Positions 25,383 through 34,606 of a DNA stretch of 64,000 bases are shown here, piece after piece. Position numbers and translations under genes: made by a program. Source of the stretch: Mycobacterium shinjukuense (lineage in GTDB: Bacteria; Actinomycetota; Actinomycetes; Mycobacteriales; Mycobacteriaceae). Where the stretch lies: positions 3,596,001 to 3,660,000 of the forward strand of contig NZ_AP022575.1 of assembly GCF_010730055.1 (NCBI RefSeq), written 5' to 3'. Within the stretch, counting starts at the first letter, position 1. Each line of letters opens with the position of its first letter. The notes under the pieces are model-generated. The model made no database searches and was not told the DNA's origin. It worked only from the letters and a program-made list of their open reading frames with translations.

Positions 25383-26908
25383 CCGTCGTCTCCTGTTTTG
25401 GTCGAGTTTTCGACGGAGTATCTCACCCCGTCGGGCCCTACCAGTTCGCCGCTCTGGGGACTGTACACCGCCGTGGGAGGCCCGCCCGGGGTGTAGACGC
25501 ACGGGTTGGGCTGCTGTCCGTTGCACTGCACGCTACCCGTGCCGGGTCGCTGCAGCGGGTCGCTCACCGGGGGTGGCGTCCCGCCCGGGGGCAGCCTGTC
25601 GGCAGGCACCGGGTTTAAGCCGTTGTTTACCGACGGCGCCGGGATCACCAGGCCCGGCTTCACCGGCTGATCGCAGCGCGCCGCGGGTGCCGGGCAGGTC
25701 AGCAGCTGGTTCGGATCCCCGTACCACGGGTTGGTGCCCAAGGGTTCGTACGGTTTCGGGTCCCGGCACTCCCGCGGCGTCGCCGCCCGCTTACCGGGGA
25801 CATCAACGCAGGGAATGTTGCGCGACCCGCGCACGCTATTGGCCGGCGTGTCCTGCGGAATCTTGCAATACGTCCCCTTCGGCAACGGTTGCAAGCTGGT
25901 GTCGGCAAAAGAGCGCCACTCCGATGCCGGGATGAACCCGGTCAGACAGGGCGGCGGCTGGTTGATCGCCACCGCCATGTCGAGCGCGGCCATGTTCGGG
26001 AAGGGCGCGGCCACCGTCTGCACGATGGAAGCGCCCTGCGGCAGGAACACCAGCACCTGCTCAACGCCCTTGTTGTAGCGCTTGAGCATGTCGATCACGA
26101 CCTCAAGATTCGCTAGCGTCTGTGGCAGCGAATCTTGCACGTCGGTAAAGACCTCGTGGACCTGATCGGCGGTGGGAGCGGCCTGGGACAGAATGCTCTT
26201 CAGATGCTGATCCTGTTGCGCGGTCTGCGCGGCCAACATGTTGAGGTTGTGCGCCCAACGCTCGATGGCGCTCCCCGAGTTGACCTGACTGTCCAGGATG
26301 GGCCCGGAGTGCTGGATGATGTCGTTGATGTCGTTGATCTGGTTGCGGAAGTCTCCGACGATCGCCTGAGTGGCGTCGACCAGCCGTTGCAGCGCGGGAC
26401 CGAGGCCGCCGACCGCTTGCGCGGTCTCGTCGAGCAACACCGGGATCTTCTCTTTCGGCAAGACCGCGAGCCCGCGGTTGGACGTGTCCAGGGCGGGCCC
26501 GATCTCACTGGGCACCGTGCCCTTGGTGATGATCTGTCCGGGCGAGAAGAACTTCCCGGGATTACCAGTTGACACCAGGTCCAGATACTGCTCGCCGACC
26601 GCCGACACCGAGTGCACGTTGGCCGTCGCATCGATCGGGATCTTGTAGCGGGTGTCGATGCTCATCGTTGCCTGGGCGCCGGTCGCGGTCGGCTCGACGT
26701 CGGTGACCTTGCCGATGGTGATCCCGCGATACGTCACGTTGGCCGTGGGATAAAGGCCGCCGGATGCGGGCAGGTTGGCCTTGAGCGTGTACCGACCGAC
26801 ACCCACCAGCGCCGGAATCTGCAGGTAGTACACGCCCAGCACCAGCAGCGAGATCACCGTGAGGGTGCCGAACAGCACCAACTGGCGTTTGATGAAGGGA
26901 GTCAGCAA
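25352..26908 (-). CDS. mce1F: Mce1F, substrate-binding subunit of the Mce1 lipid importer
   Basis: A 518-residue Mce protein. The N-terminal transmembrane helix (about residues 10-30) is followed by the MlaD/MCE domain (YTLKANLPASGGLYPTANVTYRG) and an alpha-helical region to about residue 330. A Pro-rich tail follows (PPGGTPPPVSDPLQRPG). Mce proteins form a periplasmic channel that delivers fatty or mycolic acids to the YrbE permeases. It overlaps mce1E by 7 bp and the following Mce-associated gene by 31 bp. The H37Rv protein is about 515 residues. Confidence 0.95.
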   Translation of the reverse strand: MLTPFIKRQLVLFGTLTVISLLVLGVYYLQIPALVGVGRYTLKANLPASGGLYPTANVTYRGITIGKVTDVEPTATGAQATMSIDTRYKIPIDATANVHSVSAVGEQYLDLVSTGNPGKFFSPGQIITKGTVPSEIGPALDTSNRGLAVLPKEKIPVLLDETAQAVGGLGPALQRLVDATQAIVGDFRNQINDINDIIQHSGPILDSQVNSGSAIERWAHNLNMLAAQTAQQDQHLKSILSQAAPTADQVHEVFTDVQDSLPQTLANLEVVIDMLKRYNKGVEQVLVFLPQGASIVQTVAAPFPNMAALDMAVAINQPPPCLTGFIPASEWRSFADTSLQPLPKGTYCKIPQDTPANSVRGSRNIPCVDVPGKRAATPRECRDPKPYEPLGTNPWYGDPNQLLTCPAPAARCDQPVKPGLVIPAPSVNNGLNPVPADRLPPGGTPPPVSDPLQRPGTGSVQCNGQQPNPCVYTPGGPPTAVYSPQSGELVGPDGVRYSVENSTKTGDDGWKEMLAPVG

Positions 26909-28062
26909 TTCCTATCGCCCCTTTCCACCAGCGGCCCGCCGGGCGCATCGTTCGGGTTCGGTGTGTAGCGGACGTCGGGGATCATCGTCTCGGGGTCGCG
27001 GCCAAACGACTGCTCGAGCGCGCGCAGGGCTCCGGAAAAGCCGGTACCGGTCAGCACCGCGTTGTCCATGGCACTGAAGGTCACGTCAAGGACCGCCGAC
27101 ACGTTTTGGTAGTCACCGCGGAAGAGCTTCGGCACGGCGTCGATGTCGAACGGTTGGGTGAGGATCAGCTTCAGCGCGCCGATCAGATACTGCGAGCCCC
27201 GGCTGAGTTCCTTCAACGGACACTGCAGCGCTTGCAGGTCGGTGTGCAGCCCGCTGCGCGCCTCCGCGAGGTACTGGCCGGCGACCTGGGAAAGCTGTCC
27301 TATCGCGTCCACCGCGTTGATAAGCAGCTGGCGTGTGTCGGCGAAGTGCTTGATTAGAGGCGGGAAGTCGGTGAGCACTCGATCCAGCACATCCGCGCGG
27401 GCGCCCACATAGGTCAGCAGTCGGTTGGTGGAGTCGATCGCGTGGGTGATGTCATCGCGTTGCTGGTTGAGCTGGTCGGTGAAGGTGTCCAGCCGGGTGA
27501 GGAAACCCCGGATCTGGTCGCCCCGTTTATAGAAGATGTTGTAGATCTCGTTTTGCAGCACCTCCAAGTTCGCGATACCGCCTCCGCGCAAAATCATCGA
27601 GATGCTGGCCAACGTCTGCTCGGTGGTGGGATAGGCCGACGAGTTCTTCAGCGGTATGGTGTCGCCGTTCCTGAGCGGCTCCCGCGACGGGTTGGGTGGT
27701 GACGCCAGCTCCACATGCTGCGAGCCCAGCAGACTGGTTTGTCCAATCTTGGCGGTGGCGTTCTTCGGAAGCTTGACGCCCTTGTCGATGCCCAGCGTCA
27801 GGGTTGCTATCCAGTTCTTCAAATGGATGCCGCGGATCGAGCCCACGGGGACGTCGGCAACCATCACCTTGCTGTTGCCGTTAATGGCCAGGGTGTCCGG
27901 CACCTGCACATAGATGGTGTAGGCGCCCTTCCCGCTGCCCGGACCCCCGGGGATGGACACGTTGGAGATTCCGCGCCAGCCACACGAGCTCAGCATCATC
28001 GTGGCGATCAGCAGCACCACTGCCTGCCAGCCCCGGTGGCGTAACACCCTGAGCGCGTTCAC
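26902..28062 (-). CDS. lprK: Mce1E/LprK lipoprotein of the Mce1 importer
   Basis: A 386-residue Mce lipoprotein. A signal peptide from GTG 28062 ends in a lipobox LSSC with Cys 27, followed by GWRGISNV as in LprK. The MCE domain (AYTIYVQVPDTLAINGNSKV) and a helical domain follow. An alternative GTG at 28170 overlaps the mce1D stop by 4 bp, the usual coupling in this operon. It would add 36 residues encoded entirely by the 54-bp repeat in front of the signal peptide. I chose 28062 because it restores the lipoprotein signal and the family length (about 390). The spacing between mce1D and mce1E is therefore altered by the repeat. Confidence 0.88.
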   Translation of the reverse strand: MNALRVLRHRGWQAVVLLIATMMLSSCGWRGISNVSIPGGPGSGKGAYTIYVQVPDTLAINGNSKVMVADVPVGSIRGIHLKNWIATLTLGIDKGVKLPKNATAKIGQTSLLGSQHVELASPPNPSREPLRNGDTIPLKNSSAYPTTEQTLASISMILRGGGIANLEVLQNEIYNIFYKRGDQIRGFLTRLDTFTDQLNQQRDDITHAIDSTNRLLTYVGARADVLDRVLTDFPPLIKHFADTRQLLINAVDAIGQLSQVAGQYLAEARSGLHTDLQALQCPLKELSRGSQYLIGALKLILTQPFDIDAVPKLFRGDYQNVSAVLDVTFSAMDNAVLTGTGFSGALRALEQSFGRDPETMIPDVRYTPNPNDAPGGPLVERGDRNC

Positions 28063-28063
28063 T

Positions 28064-28171
28064 GCCCAATGGCTCGGCTTGCTCCTCGCGCCGACCGCGC
28101 TCGTCGCGCGCCTCGGTGCCCAATGGCTCGGCTTGCTCCTCGCGCCGACCGCGCTCGTCGCGCGCCTCACT
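28064..28171. repeat. Two tandem 54-bp units at the mce1D/mce1E junction
   Basis: Units at 28064-28117 and 28118-28171 are nearly identical, starting GCCCAATGGCTCGGCTTGCT. They span the mce1D stop and the region in front of the lprK signal peptide. The period is 18 codons and the units contain no stop in the lprK frame (read as RRATSAVGARSKPSHWAP). The style (CGCTCGTCGCGCG blocks) recalls mycobacterial interspersed repeats. Confidence 0.88.
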
Positions 28172-29759
28172 GGCCCGCTCCCGCCTCAGCGGCCAGCGGT
28201 GCGCCAACCGGTGCCGGCGTTGGAGCCACCGGACCCGGGACCACGTTCGGCCCCGGCGGCGGCGGTGGTATCGGCACCTGCGGCGCCTGCAGGCCGATGG
28301 GCGGCAACACTGGGTACTCGTCGTACGCGTTCGGCGGGCCAGGCGGCGTCTGCAGCGTCGATTGGACCGGCTCGATGTCCGGGCCACCCATGAGTTCCGC
28401 CAGCGATTCGGGGGTCAGCAGGCCCGCCGTGATTGGCCCCACCTGCTGCCCTTGCATCCCCGGGGCGACGATCCAGCCCGGCTGGGTATTGCGGTGCGAC
28501 AACGGAGTATCCGGAACCCAAATCCCCGGGACGGTCGTGTCCTTGTACCCGTTGGGGGGCTGCAGCCTCGGCTCGGAGTAGGCGACGTGCTTGGGCAGTA
28601 TCTCGGCGGTGCTGAACGCGTTGAAGCCAAACGGGAAGAAATTGAACTTGATCGCATCGAGGATCGGCGCCAGGTATTGCGCACACAGTTCGGCAGACTC
28701 TTGATAACCGAGCCGGCTGCCGGCCTGGATCGAGCTGCAGATGAACTGCATCGGGTTCGCGAAGGCGGTAATCTCCGGGACGGCCACCACCGAGCCGTGT
28801 GCCGGGTGATAGATCTGGTTCACGTTTGCCGCGGCCGTCGGCAGCACGTGCAAGGCGGTCTCCAGCCCGTTGAGGGGTTCCGGTTGGAGCAGCGTGTTGG
28901 TGAGCTCGGCCAGGTTGTTCACGTCGTGGGTCAGCACCTCGCGGTTCTTGTCGAGGAACGGACGAATCGTGGTAAGCAGGCTGTCGAATTGCTGCAGTGC
29001 GTTCGACAGGTCGCGGTCTGAGCTCGCGAGCCGACCGGTCAGCTCCGCCAGATTTTGGTTCAACGCCACGAACTGCTTGTCATCCTGGTGGAGTGCGTTG
29101 ACGAACAGCGCCAGGCTGCGCACCACCGCAAAGAAATCACCGCGACCTTCGTTCAACGCGGTCAGTGCCCGCGACAGGCTGTCCAGCGTGGTGTTGATCT
29201 GCTTGCCCTTGCCGGCCAGGCCGTTGGCGAACGATTCGAGAACCTCACCGAATGGCCCCGTGGGCTGCTCTGGGCTCGGGCCGAGCTTGTCGATGATGTT
29301 GGTGATGCTGTTGCGCAGCTCGTCCCACTCCACCGGCACCTGGGTGCGCTCGATCGGAATGACCGCATTGTTTGCCAGCACCGGCCCACCCCGGTACGGC
29401 GGTTCCAACTGGATGGTGCGCGACGCCACCAGGGTCGGGTTGAGGATCACCGCGGAGGCATTGGCCGGCACCTTGTATTTGTTCTGATAGTGGAACGTGA
29501 CCTTCATCTTGTCGCCCGCCGGCTCGATGCTGTCGATCTTGCCCACCTGTAGGCCCATGATCTGGACCTTGTCACCGGCATAGAGCGCATTGGCCGCAGG
29601 GAAGTAGGCGACCACGGTGTTGTTCGTCAGCTTCTGATAGAGCTCCCTGCCGACGTACAACGCGACCAGGCCCAGCACCACAACCAGCGTTCCGATGATC
29701 ACCGTCGCCCGCGACAGCTGGGGTAGCCGGATGTTGCGGATGTCGAAGATGGTGCTCAA
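28167..29759 (-). CDS. mce1D: Mce1D, subunit of the Mce1 lipid importer
   Basis: A 530-residue protein, the length recalled for H37Rv. An N-terminal helix (about 18-38) is followed by the MCE domain (VVAYFPAANALYAGDKVQI), a long helical region and a Pro-rich tail (PPPPPGPNVVPGP). The stop lies within the 54-bp repeat shared with lprK. It overlaps mce1C by 4 bp. Confidence 0.95.
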   Translation of the reverse strand: MSTIFDIRNIRLPQLSRATVIIGTLVVVLGLVALYVGRELYQKLTNNTVVAYFPAANALYAGDKVQIMGLQVGKIDSIEPAGDKMKVTFHYQNKYKVPANASAVILNPTLVASRTIQLEPPYRGGPVLANNAVIPIERTQVPVEWDELRNSITNIIDKLGPSPEQPTGPFGEVLESFANGLAGKGKQINTTLDSLSRALTALNEGRGDFFAVVRSLALFVNALHQDDKQFVALNQNLAELTGRLASSDRDLSNALQQFDSLLTTIRPFLDKNREVLTHDVNNLAELTNTLLQPEPLNGLETALHVLPTAAANVNQIYHPAHGSVVAVPEITAFANPMQFICSSIQAGSRLGYQESAELCAQYLAPILDAIKFNFFPFGFNAFSTAEILPKHVAYSEPRLQPPNGYKDTTVPGIWVPDTPLSHRNTQPGWIVAPGMQGQQVGPITAGLLTPESLAELMGGPDIEPVQSTLQTPPGPPNAYDEYPVLPPIGLQAPQVPIPPPPPGPNVVPGPVAPTPAPVGAPLAAEAGAGQ

Positions 29760-31321
29760 TTCTGGCTACCTCCATCTGCGCCGCTACCACCCGTTCCCTC
29801 TGGGGTGATGTACGGGGCGGGCAACTGCGGCCCGGGCCCGGGCGGCGCCGCCGGACCGGGCGGCAAGCCCGGCGCGAACGTGGACGGCGGCGGCGTCGGC
29901 CCAGCCGGTCCCAGTGGCTCGGTGCGGGCCCCCGGAGGTGCGTTCGGCGGCAGCGGCACCGGTGTGCCGGGAGCGTTCGGCGCCGGCTCGCCAGGCCGCC
30001 CGGCGATCGGGATGCCTGGCACCGGCGGTAGGCCGTTCGGGTTGGGTGGCGACACGTCGAGGACGTCCAGCGGCGCGGGGAAGTCGGGACCGCCGAATGG
30101 CCCTTGCAGCACCCCCGCACACGGCAGCGGGATCTGCGGGCTGGGCAGCGCTCCCGCCGCCGGGGTGTAGGAGCACGGCGATCCGGGCGGGACGGCCGGT
30201 CCCGGATGTTCCGGGGTTCCTTCCAGCACGCGCGGGGCCGGCGGCGGCGCGCCGTTGGGGAATCGGGTGCCGTTGGGGTCCGGGAACCGAAATTCCGGCA
30301 GCCCGGCACTGGCCCAGAAGTCTTCGGGGGAAATGCCGCGCTTTTTGAACGCCGCATCGATGAACGGCTGCATGATCTGCCCCGGGACCAGGTTGTGAAT
30401 GACCACCTTGAAGAAGGGCCCGGAAGCGATGGTCTCATTCAACGACGGAAGAAATGCGCCGACCATCACGAGCCCGTTTGCCAGGTCGTCTTGCCGCTGG
30501 ACCAGCACGTCGCTGAGGGTGCGCAGCTCCTCCAGCACGTGATTGATGTTCGGGTTGTCGTTGATCAGTCCTTGCACCTGGACCGAGAATGCGGCGACGT
30601 TCCCCAGCAGCGCGTCGATGGCACGTCCGCGCTCGTTGAACGCCGCCAGCAGCGTCTTGGCGTTGACCAGCAGCCGGTCCACCTGCTGGCTGCGGTCACC
30701 GAGGACGCTTGCCACCTGATTGGCCTGGGCGAGCAGGTGCTTGATCTCCTCGTCGCGCTTGCCGATCGTGTCGGAGAACCTGGCCACACCATCCAGCGCC
30801 GCGCTCAAGTGGGGGTAGGTCTGGTCGATGGTCTCCGACAACACGTGCAGCGACCTTTTCACCGTGTCGATGTCCCAACCGGTGGCCGCCTTGGTGACGT
30901 CGAAGAAGGCGTCGTAGATCTGGTACGGAGTGGTGCTCTGGCCCAGCGGCAAAGTGCCGCCCGGCCGCAGCGACCGGTTGCCGCGGGCCTCAATCTCGAG
31001 GACCTTCTTACCGAGGATGGTGTCGGTGCGAATCGTCAGCCGACTTTCGGTGCCGATCGTGTGGGTGCCGATCCCGAACTTGATCAGGACGTGGTCGCCA
31101 TCGATCGACAGTCCTTCGACCCGACCGACGTCCAGCCCGGCGATGCGCACCTTGTCGCCTTTGTTGAGTTGGCCGGAGTCGCTGAACTGCCCGTAGTAGC
31201 TCGGCCTGGCGAACAGCACCGGGACGCTGGTGAAGCTTTGGCCCACACCGACGGCGAGGATCACGACGATGATGCCCATGAGCCCGATCCGAAGCCGGTT
31301 GGGCGGTTCCAGTGTTCTCAT
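29756..31321 (-). CDS. mce1C: Mce1C, subunit of the Mce1 lipid importer
   Basis: A 521-residue Mce protein. An N-terminal helix (about 11-30) is followed by the MCE domain (GQFSDSGQLNKGDKVRIAG) and a helical section. The last 150 residues are very rich in Pro, Gly and Ala (GAPPPAPRVLEG; PAAPPGPGPQLPAP). ATG 31321 makes an ATGA overlap with the mce1B stop; an ATG four codons earlier is less likely. The gene overlaps mce1D by 4 bp. Confidence 0.94.
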   Translation of the reverse strand: MRTLEPPNRLRIGLMGIIVVILAVGVGQSFTSVPVLFARPSYYGQFSDSGQLNKGDKVRIAGLDVGRVEGLSIDGDHVLIKFGIGTHTIGTESRLTIRTDTILGKKVLEIEARGNRSLRPGGTLPLGQSTTPYQIYDAFFDVTKAATGWDIDTVKRSLHVLSETIDQTYPHLSAALDGVARFSDTIGKRDEEIKHLLAQANQVASVLGDRSQQVDRLLVNAKTLLAAFNERGRAIDALLGNVAAFSVQVQGLINDNPNINHVLEELRTLSDVLVQRQDDLANGLVMVGAFLPSLNETIASGPFFKVVIHNLVPGQIMQPFIDAAFKKRGISPEDFWASAGLPEFRFPDPNGTRFPNGAPPPAPRVLEGTPEHPGPAVPPGSPCSYTPAAGALPSPQIPLPCAGVLQGPFGGPDFPAPLDVLDVSPPNPNGLPPVPGIPIAGRPGEPAPNAPGTPVPLPPNAPPGARTEPLGPAGPTPPPSTFAPGLPPGPAAPPGPGPQLPAPYITPEGTGGSGADGGSQN

Positions 31322-32358
31322 TGCGGTGCGCACCTACCCGATGGCTGCGTGAACAGGCGGACCGTGCGAACCGGGCCCCCGGGCTGCAACCCATTGATCC
31401 TGAGGCTGATGTCACAGGAGTAGAAGTTCACAAAGTCGCCGTAGGAGCCGATGGCGCGCCCGATCATGTTCAAAGCGGTCGGCAATCGATGAAGGAAATC
31501 GCTCAACTGCTCACGCTGATCGATGAGCGGCTGCTGAATGGGATCCAGGTAGTTGATGGTCTTGTGCAGCAGAGCCCGGTCCTCGGCCAACAGATCGGCC
31601 ACGGTGCCGGCGGCATTGCTGACCCGCGCGGTCCCACCGGCCAGCTGGTCGCCGTGCTCCTTGAGCCCGGTGATCAGCACCTCCAGGTTGTTGACGGTCT
31701 GATCAAAATCCTTGCGATGCCGAACCGTGGTGTCCAACACGGTGTTCAGGTTCTTGATCACCTCGCCGATCGCCTGGTCACGCTCGGCGAGCTGCGAGGT
31801 CAGCTGGGCCGTCTGGTCGAGAATGTCGTTGATGGTGCCACCCTGACCCTGAAACACGGTGATGAGGGCCGAGGCGATGGTGTTGATTTTGTCTGGGTCC
31901 AGCGCCCGAAACACCGGCCTGAACCCGCCGATCAGCGCGTCGAGGTCCAGCGCCGGCGATGTTCGCGAGAGCGGGATGAATCCACCGGGCGGCATGACGC
32001 GATCGGCGCCCTCGCCCTCGCCGCGCTTGAGCTCGACGTAACGATTGCCGATCAGATCCAGATAGCGGATCTGCGCGGTCGTCGACTGATACAGGGGCAC
32101 CGAGCGGTCGACGTCGAAATCCACCCGCACCCGTTTGCCGCCGTCGACCAGCGATACGGATTTGACCTTGCCGATCTCCACCCCCGAGGCGCGGACGAAT
32201 TGACCCGCCCGCAGCCCGCTGACGTTGCTGAACTCCGCCGAGTAACCATAGGTCCGGTCAAACCGGATCTGACCGAACACGACGATGATCATCAGGCTGA
32301 ACAGCAGCAGCACCACCGAAAAGATGCCGAGTTTTATCGCAGTACCGGTGATTTTCAT
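31318..32358 (-). CDS. mce1B: Mce1B, subunit of the Mce1 lipid importer
   Basis: A 346-residue protein, equal to the length recalled for Rv0170. An N-terminal helix (MKITGTAIKLGIFSVVLLLF onward) is followed by the MCE domain (YGYSAEFSNVSGLRAGQFV) and a helical domain, with only a short C-terminal tail. ATG 32358 overlaps the mce1A stop in ATGA; a start twelve codons earlier would lie inside mce1A. Confidence 0.95.
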   Translation of the reverse strand: MKITGTAIKLGIFSVVLLLFSLMIIVVFGQIRFDRTYGYSAEFSNVSGLRAGQFVRASGVEIGKVKSVSLVDGGKRVRVDFDVDRSVPLYQSTTAQIRYLDLIGNRYVELKRGEGEGADRVMPPGGFIPLSRTSPALDLDALIGGFRPVFRALDPDKINTIASALITVFQGQGGTINDILDQTAQLTSQLAERDQAIGEVIKNLNTVLDTTVRHRKDFDQTVNNLEVLITGLKEHGDQLAGGTARVSNAAGTVADLLAEDRALLHKTINYLDPIQQPLIDQREQLSDFLHRLPTALNMIGRAIGSYGDFVNFYSCDISLRINGLQPGGPVRTVRLFTQPSGRCAPQ

Positions 32359-33731
32359 GGGTTGATCGTGTAATCCCCTACCTGACGGCCCCACACGTAC
32401 TCGAGCACGTAGGGCGAACCGGTGTCCAAATGGTTGTAAGGCGCGAGGCTGTTGCCGGTGTCCATCACCAAATTGGGCGCCGGCCAGAAATCACGGGTGA
32501 TCGGCTGCCAGCAACCCGGCGCACCTCCAGGCCCACCGCGAGCGTTGATCCGCGGCAGGTTTTCCGGATAGATGTAGGGATTCGGCGCCCCGCCCACCAG
32601 GCCGGGTGCCAACGCCGCCGCCGTCGCGCCCAAAGCGAGCGGCGGCGCCAACAATCCGAGCACCAGTCCGGCTCCCAACGCCGCCCCATTGGTAGCCAAC
32701 AGCGCCGCGGGGTTCAGCGTGAATCCCAACCCCGACAGCGGCACGGTGTGGCTGTTGAGCGCGTAGCCGTTGCCGCCCAGGAACTGGAAGGCCTTGGGCT
32801 CCATGTCGTGGTAGTTGCGCAGCGTGCAGGCCAGCTCCGGGCTGTAGGTGTCGAGCAGCTGGGCGGTGGGCACCAGGTCTTTAACCGCACGCGCCAGATA
32901 CGGCCCGCCCCGCTCGAAGATGTCCGCACCGGTCTTGCCGAACCCGACCGCCGACAACAGCGCGGCGTCCAGCTCGTACTGCTGCTGGTTGAAGGTGCGC
33001 GCGGTGGGCACCGAACTGTTGAGGAAGTCGAACAGGTCCGGTGCGGCATCGGAGTAGACGTCGCCCAGCGCCGCCAACTGCTGGATATCGCGGCGGGCCT
33101 GCGGCATCTGCGGGTTGAGGTCGTCGAGGATCGCGTTGCCGTTGGCGATCGCCTGTCCGAACCGGTCGCCCAATCCGGTCAGCGCTTGTGCGGCCGCGCT
33201 CAGCGTCAGGTTCAGCTTGACCGGATCAACCTTCTCGGCGATCGAGGTGAGGGTCTCGAACAACGTGTTGATCTCCGTCGTCACACCCGTGGCGTTGATC
33301 ACACTCTTCGGCGTGAGGTGACCCCGGGAGATGACGTTGCCCTGGGCGTCTCTCGGCGTCGTCAGGGAGACATACTTACCGCCGAACACCGTGGTCGCCT
33401 TGATCTGGGCATCCACATTTTCCGGTATCAGCGACAGGTACCGCGGATACACATCCAGGGTGAATTTGGCGGCCGACTTGCCATCCCGGGTGACCTCGGT
33501 GATGCTGCCGACCCGGCCGATCTGCACCCCGTTGTAGGTGACCTTCGAGCCGGGATCCATCACCAGCCCGGCCCGATCGGACATCATCGTCAACTTGGTC
33601 TTGGGGGTGAAGTCCCCGCGAAACTGGAAGTACACCAAGGCAAGGACGAGAAAGAAGACGAGCACAAAGGCGATACCCGCGGTCTTGAACGGCGGATTGC
33701 GGACCTTGTTGATCTTCCCGGGCGTTGTCAT
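32355..33731 (-). CDS. mce1A: Mce1A, founding subunit of the Mce1 lipid importer
   Basis: A 458-residue protein (about 454 in H37Rv). An N-terminal helix (about 17-37) is followed by the MCE domain (MMSDRAGLVMDPGSKVTYNG) and helical repeats. A Gly/Ala/Leu-rich hydrophobic stretch at about 340-385 precedes the C-terminal domain (GCWQPITRDFWPAPN). The name comes from early reports that it promotes entry into mammalian cells; later work places it in fatty-acid import. It follows yrbE1B by 4 bp. Confidence 0.96.
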   Translation of the reverse strand: MTTPGKINKVRNPPFKTAGIAFVLVFFLVLALVYFQFRGDFTPKTKLTMMSDRAGLVMDPGSKVTYNGVQIGRVGSITEVTRDGKSAAKFTLDVYPRYLSLIPENVDAQIKATTVFGGKYVSLTTPRDAQGNVISRGHLTPKSVINATGVTTEINTLFETLTSIAEKVDPVKLNLTLSAAAQALTGLGDRFGQAIANGNAILDDLNPQMPQARRDIQQLAALGDVYSDAAPDLFDFLNSSVPTARTFNQQQYELDAALLSAVGFGKTGADIFERGGPYLARAVKDLVPTAQLLDTYSPELACTLRNYHDMEPKAFQFLGGNGYALNSHTVPLSGLGFTLNPAALLATNGAALGAGLVLGLLAPPLALGATAAALAPGLVGGAPNPYIYPENLPRINARGGPGGAPGCWQPITRDFWPAPNLVMDTGNSLAPYNHLDTGSPYVLEYVWGRQVGDYTINP

Positions 33732-33735
33732 GGCG

Positions 33736-34605
33736 CTACACCGTCAGGGCGAAGTTGGGGTTGACGCCGTACAGCGCCAACGCTGCACACAACACGACGA
33801 CATTCACCGAGACCAGCGAGAAACGCATCGATCGGCCGACGGCCTCGCCGACACCGACGGGTCCGCCGCCGGCGTTGTACCCGTAGTAACAGTGCGTGAC
33901 CATGACGATCAGGGCGATGATGATGGCCTCCAGGAATGACCAAAACACGTCGTCGGGACGCAGGAACGTCCGGAAGTAGTGCTCGTAGGTGCCGGTCGAC
34001 TGCCCGTACAACAGCGTCGTGACGACCTGCGGGGACAGGAACGACATGATCATCGCCAACGCGTACAGCGGGATGATCACCACCAGCCCGGCGATGATCC
34101 GGGTGGAAGCCAGGTAGGAGACCGACTTGATGCCCATCACCTCGAGGGCGTCGATCTCCTCGCTGATCCGCATCGCTCCCAGCTCGGCGGTGGCACCCGC
34201 GCCAACCGTGGCCGCCAGCGCGACCCCGGTCACCACGGGGCCGGCGATACGCACGTTGACCAGCGCGGAGAAAAACCCCGTGAACGCCTCGACACCGATA
34301 TTGCCCAGCGACGCGAAGCCCTGGATGGCGATCAGCGAGCTGCCGGACAACGTCACGAACCCGACGATCGCGGCGGTGCCGCCGACGACTGCCATCGCCC
34401 CGGTGCCCATGCCGATCTGAGCGACCAGCCGCAACGTCTCCTTCCGATAGAAGTGCAGCGCGTGCGGAACCTGCCCGACGCTGGTCAGGATGAACCAGGC
34501 CAGCCGTCCGGTCTCATCCAATCCTCGAGTGACGCTGCCCGCGTAGCGATTGACGTTGGCGACTAAACGCGGGAAGCGGGCGCGTACCACCGCGGCTGTC
34601 GACAT
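33736..34605 (-). CDS. yrbE1B: YrbE1B, permease of the Mce1 importer
   Basis: A 289-residue MlaE-family permease with five to six transmembrane helices, equal in length to Rv0168. The conserved EqbE-type loop is seen in GATAELGAMRISEEIDALEVMGI, which contacts the ATPase. The C-terminus ends in PNFALTV. ATG 34605 lies one base after the yrbE1A stop; a longer frame would begin inside that gene. It would pair with YrbE1A and the ATPase MceG, which is not encoded in this window. Confidence 0.95.
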   Translation of the reverse strand: MSTAAVVRARFPRLVANVNRYAGSVTRGLDETGRLAWFILTSVGQVPHALHFYRKETLRLVAQIGMGTGAMAVVGGTAAIVGFVTLSGSSLIAIQGFASLGNIGVEAFTGFFSALVNVRIAGPVVTGVALAATVGAGATAELGAMRISEEIDALEVMGIKSVSYLASTRIIAGLVVIIPLYALAMIMSFLSPQVVTTLLYGQSTGTYEHYFRTFLRPDDVFWSFLEAIIIALIVMVTHCYYGYNAGGGPVGVGEAVGRSMRFSLVSVNVVVLCAALALYGVNPNFALTV

Positions 34606-34606
34606 C

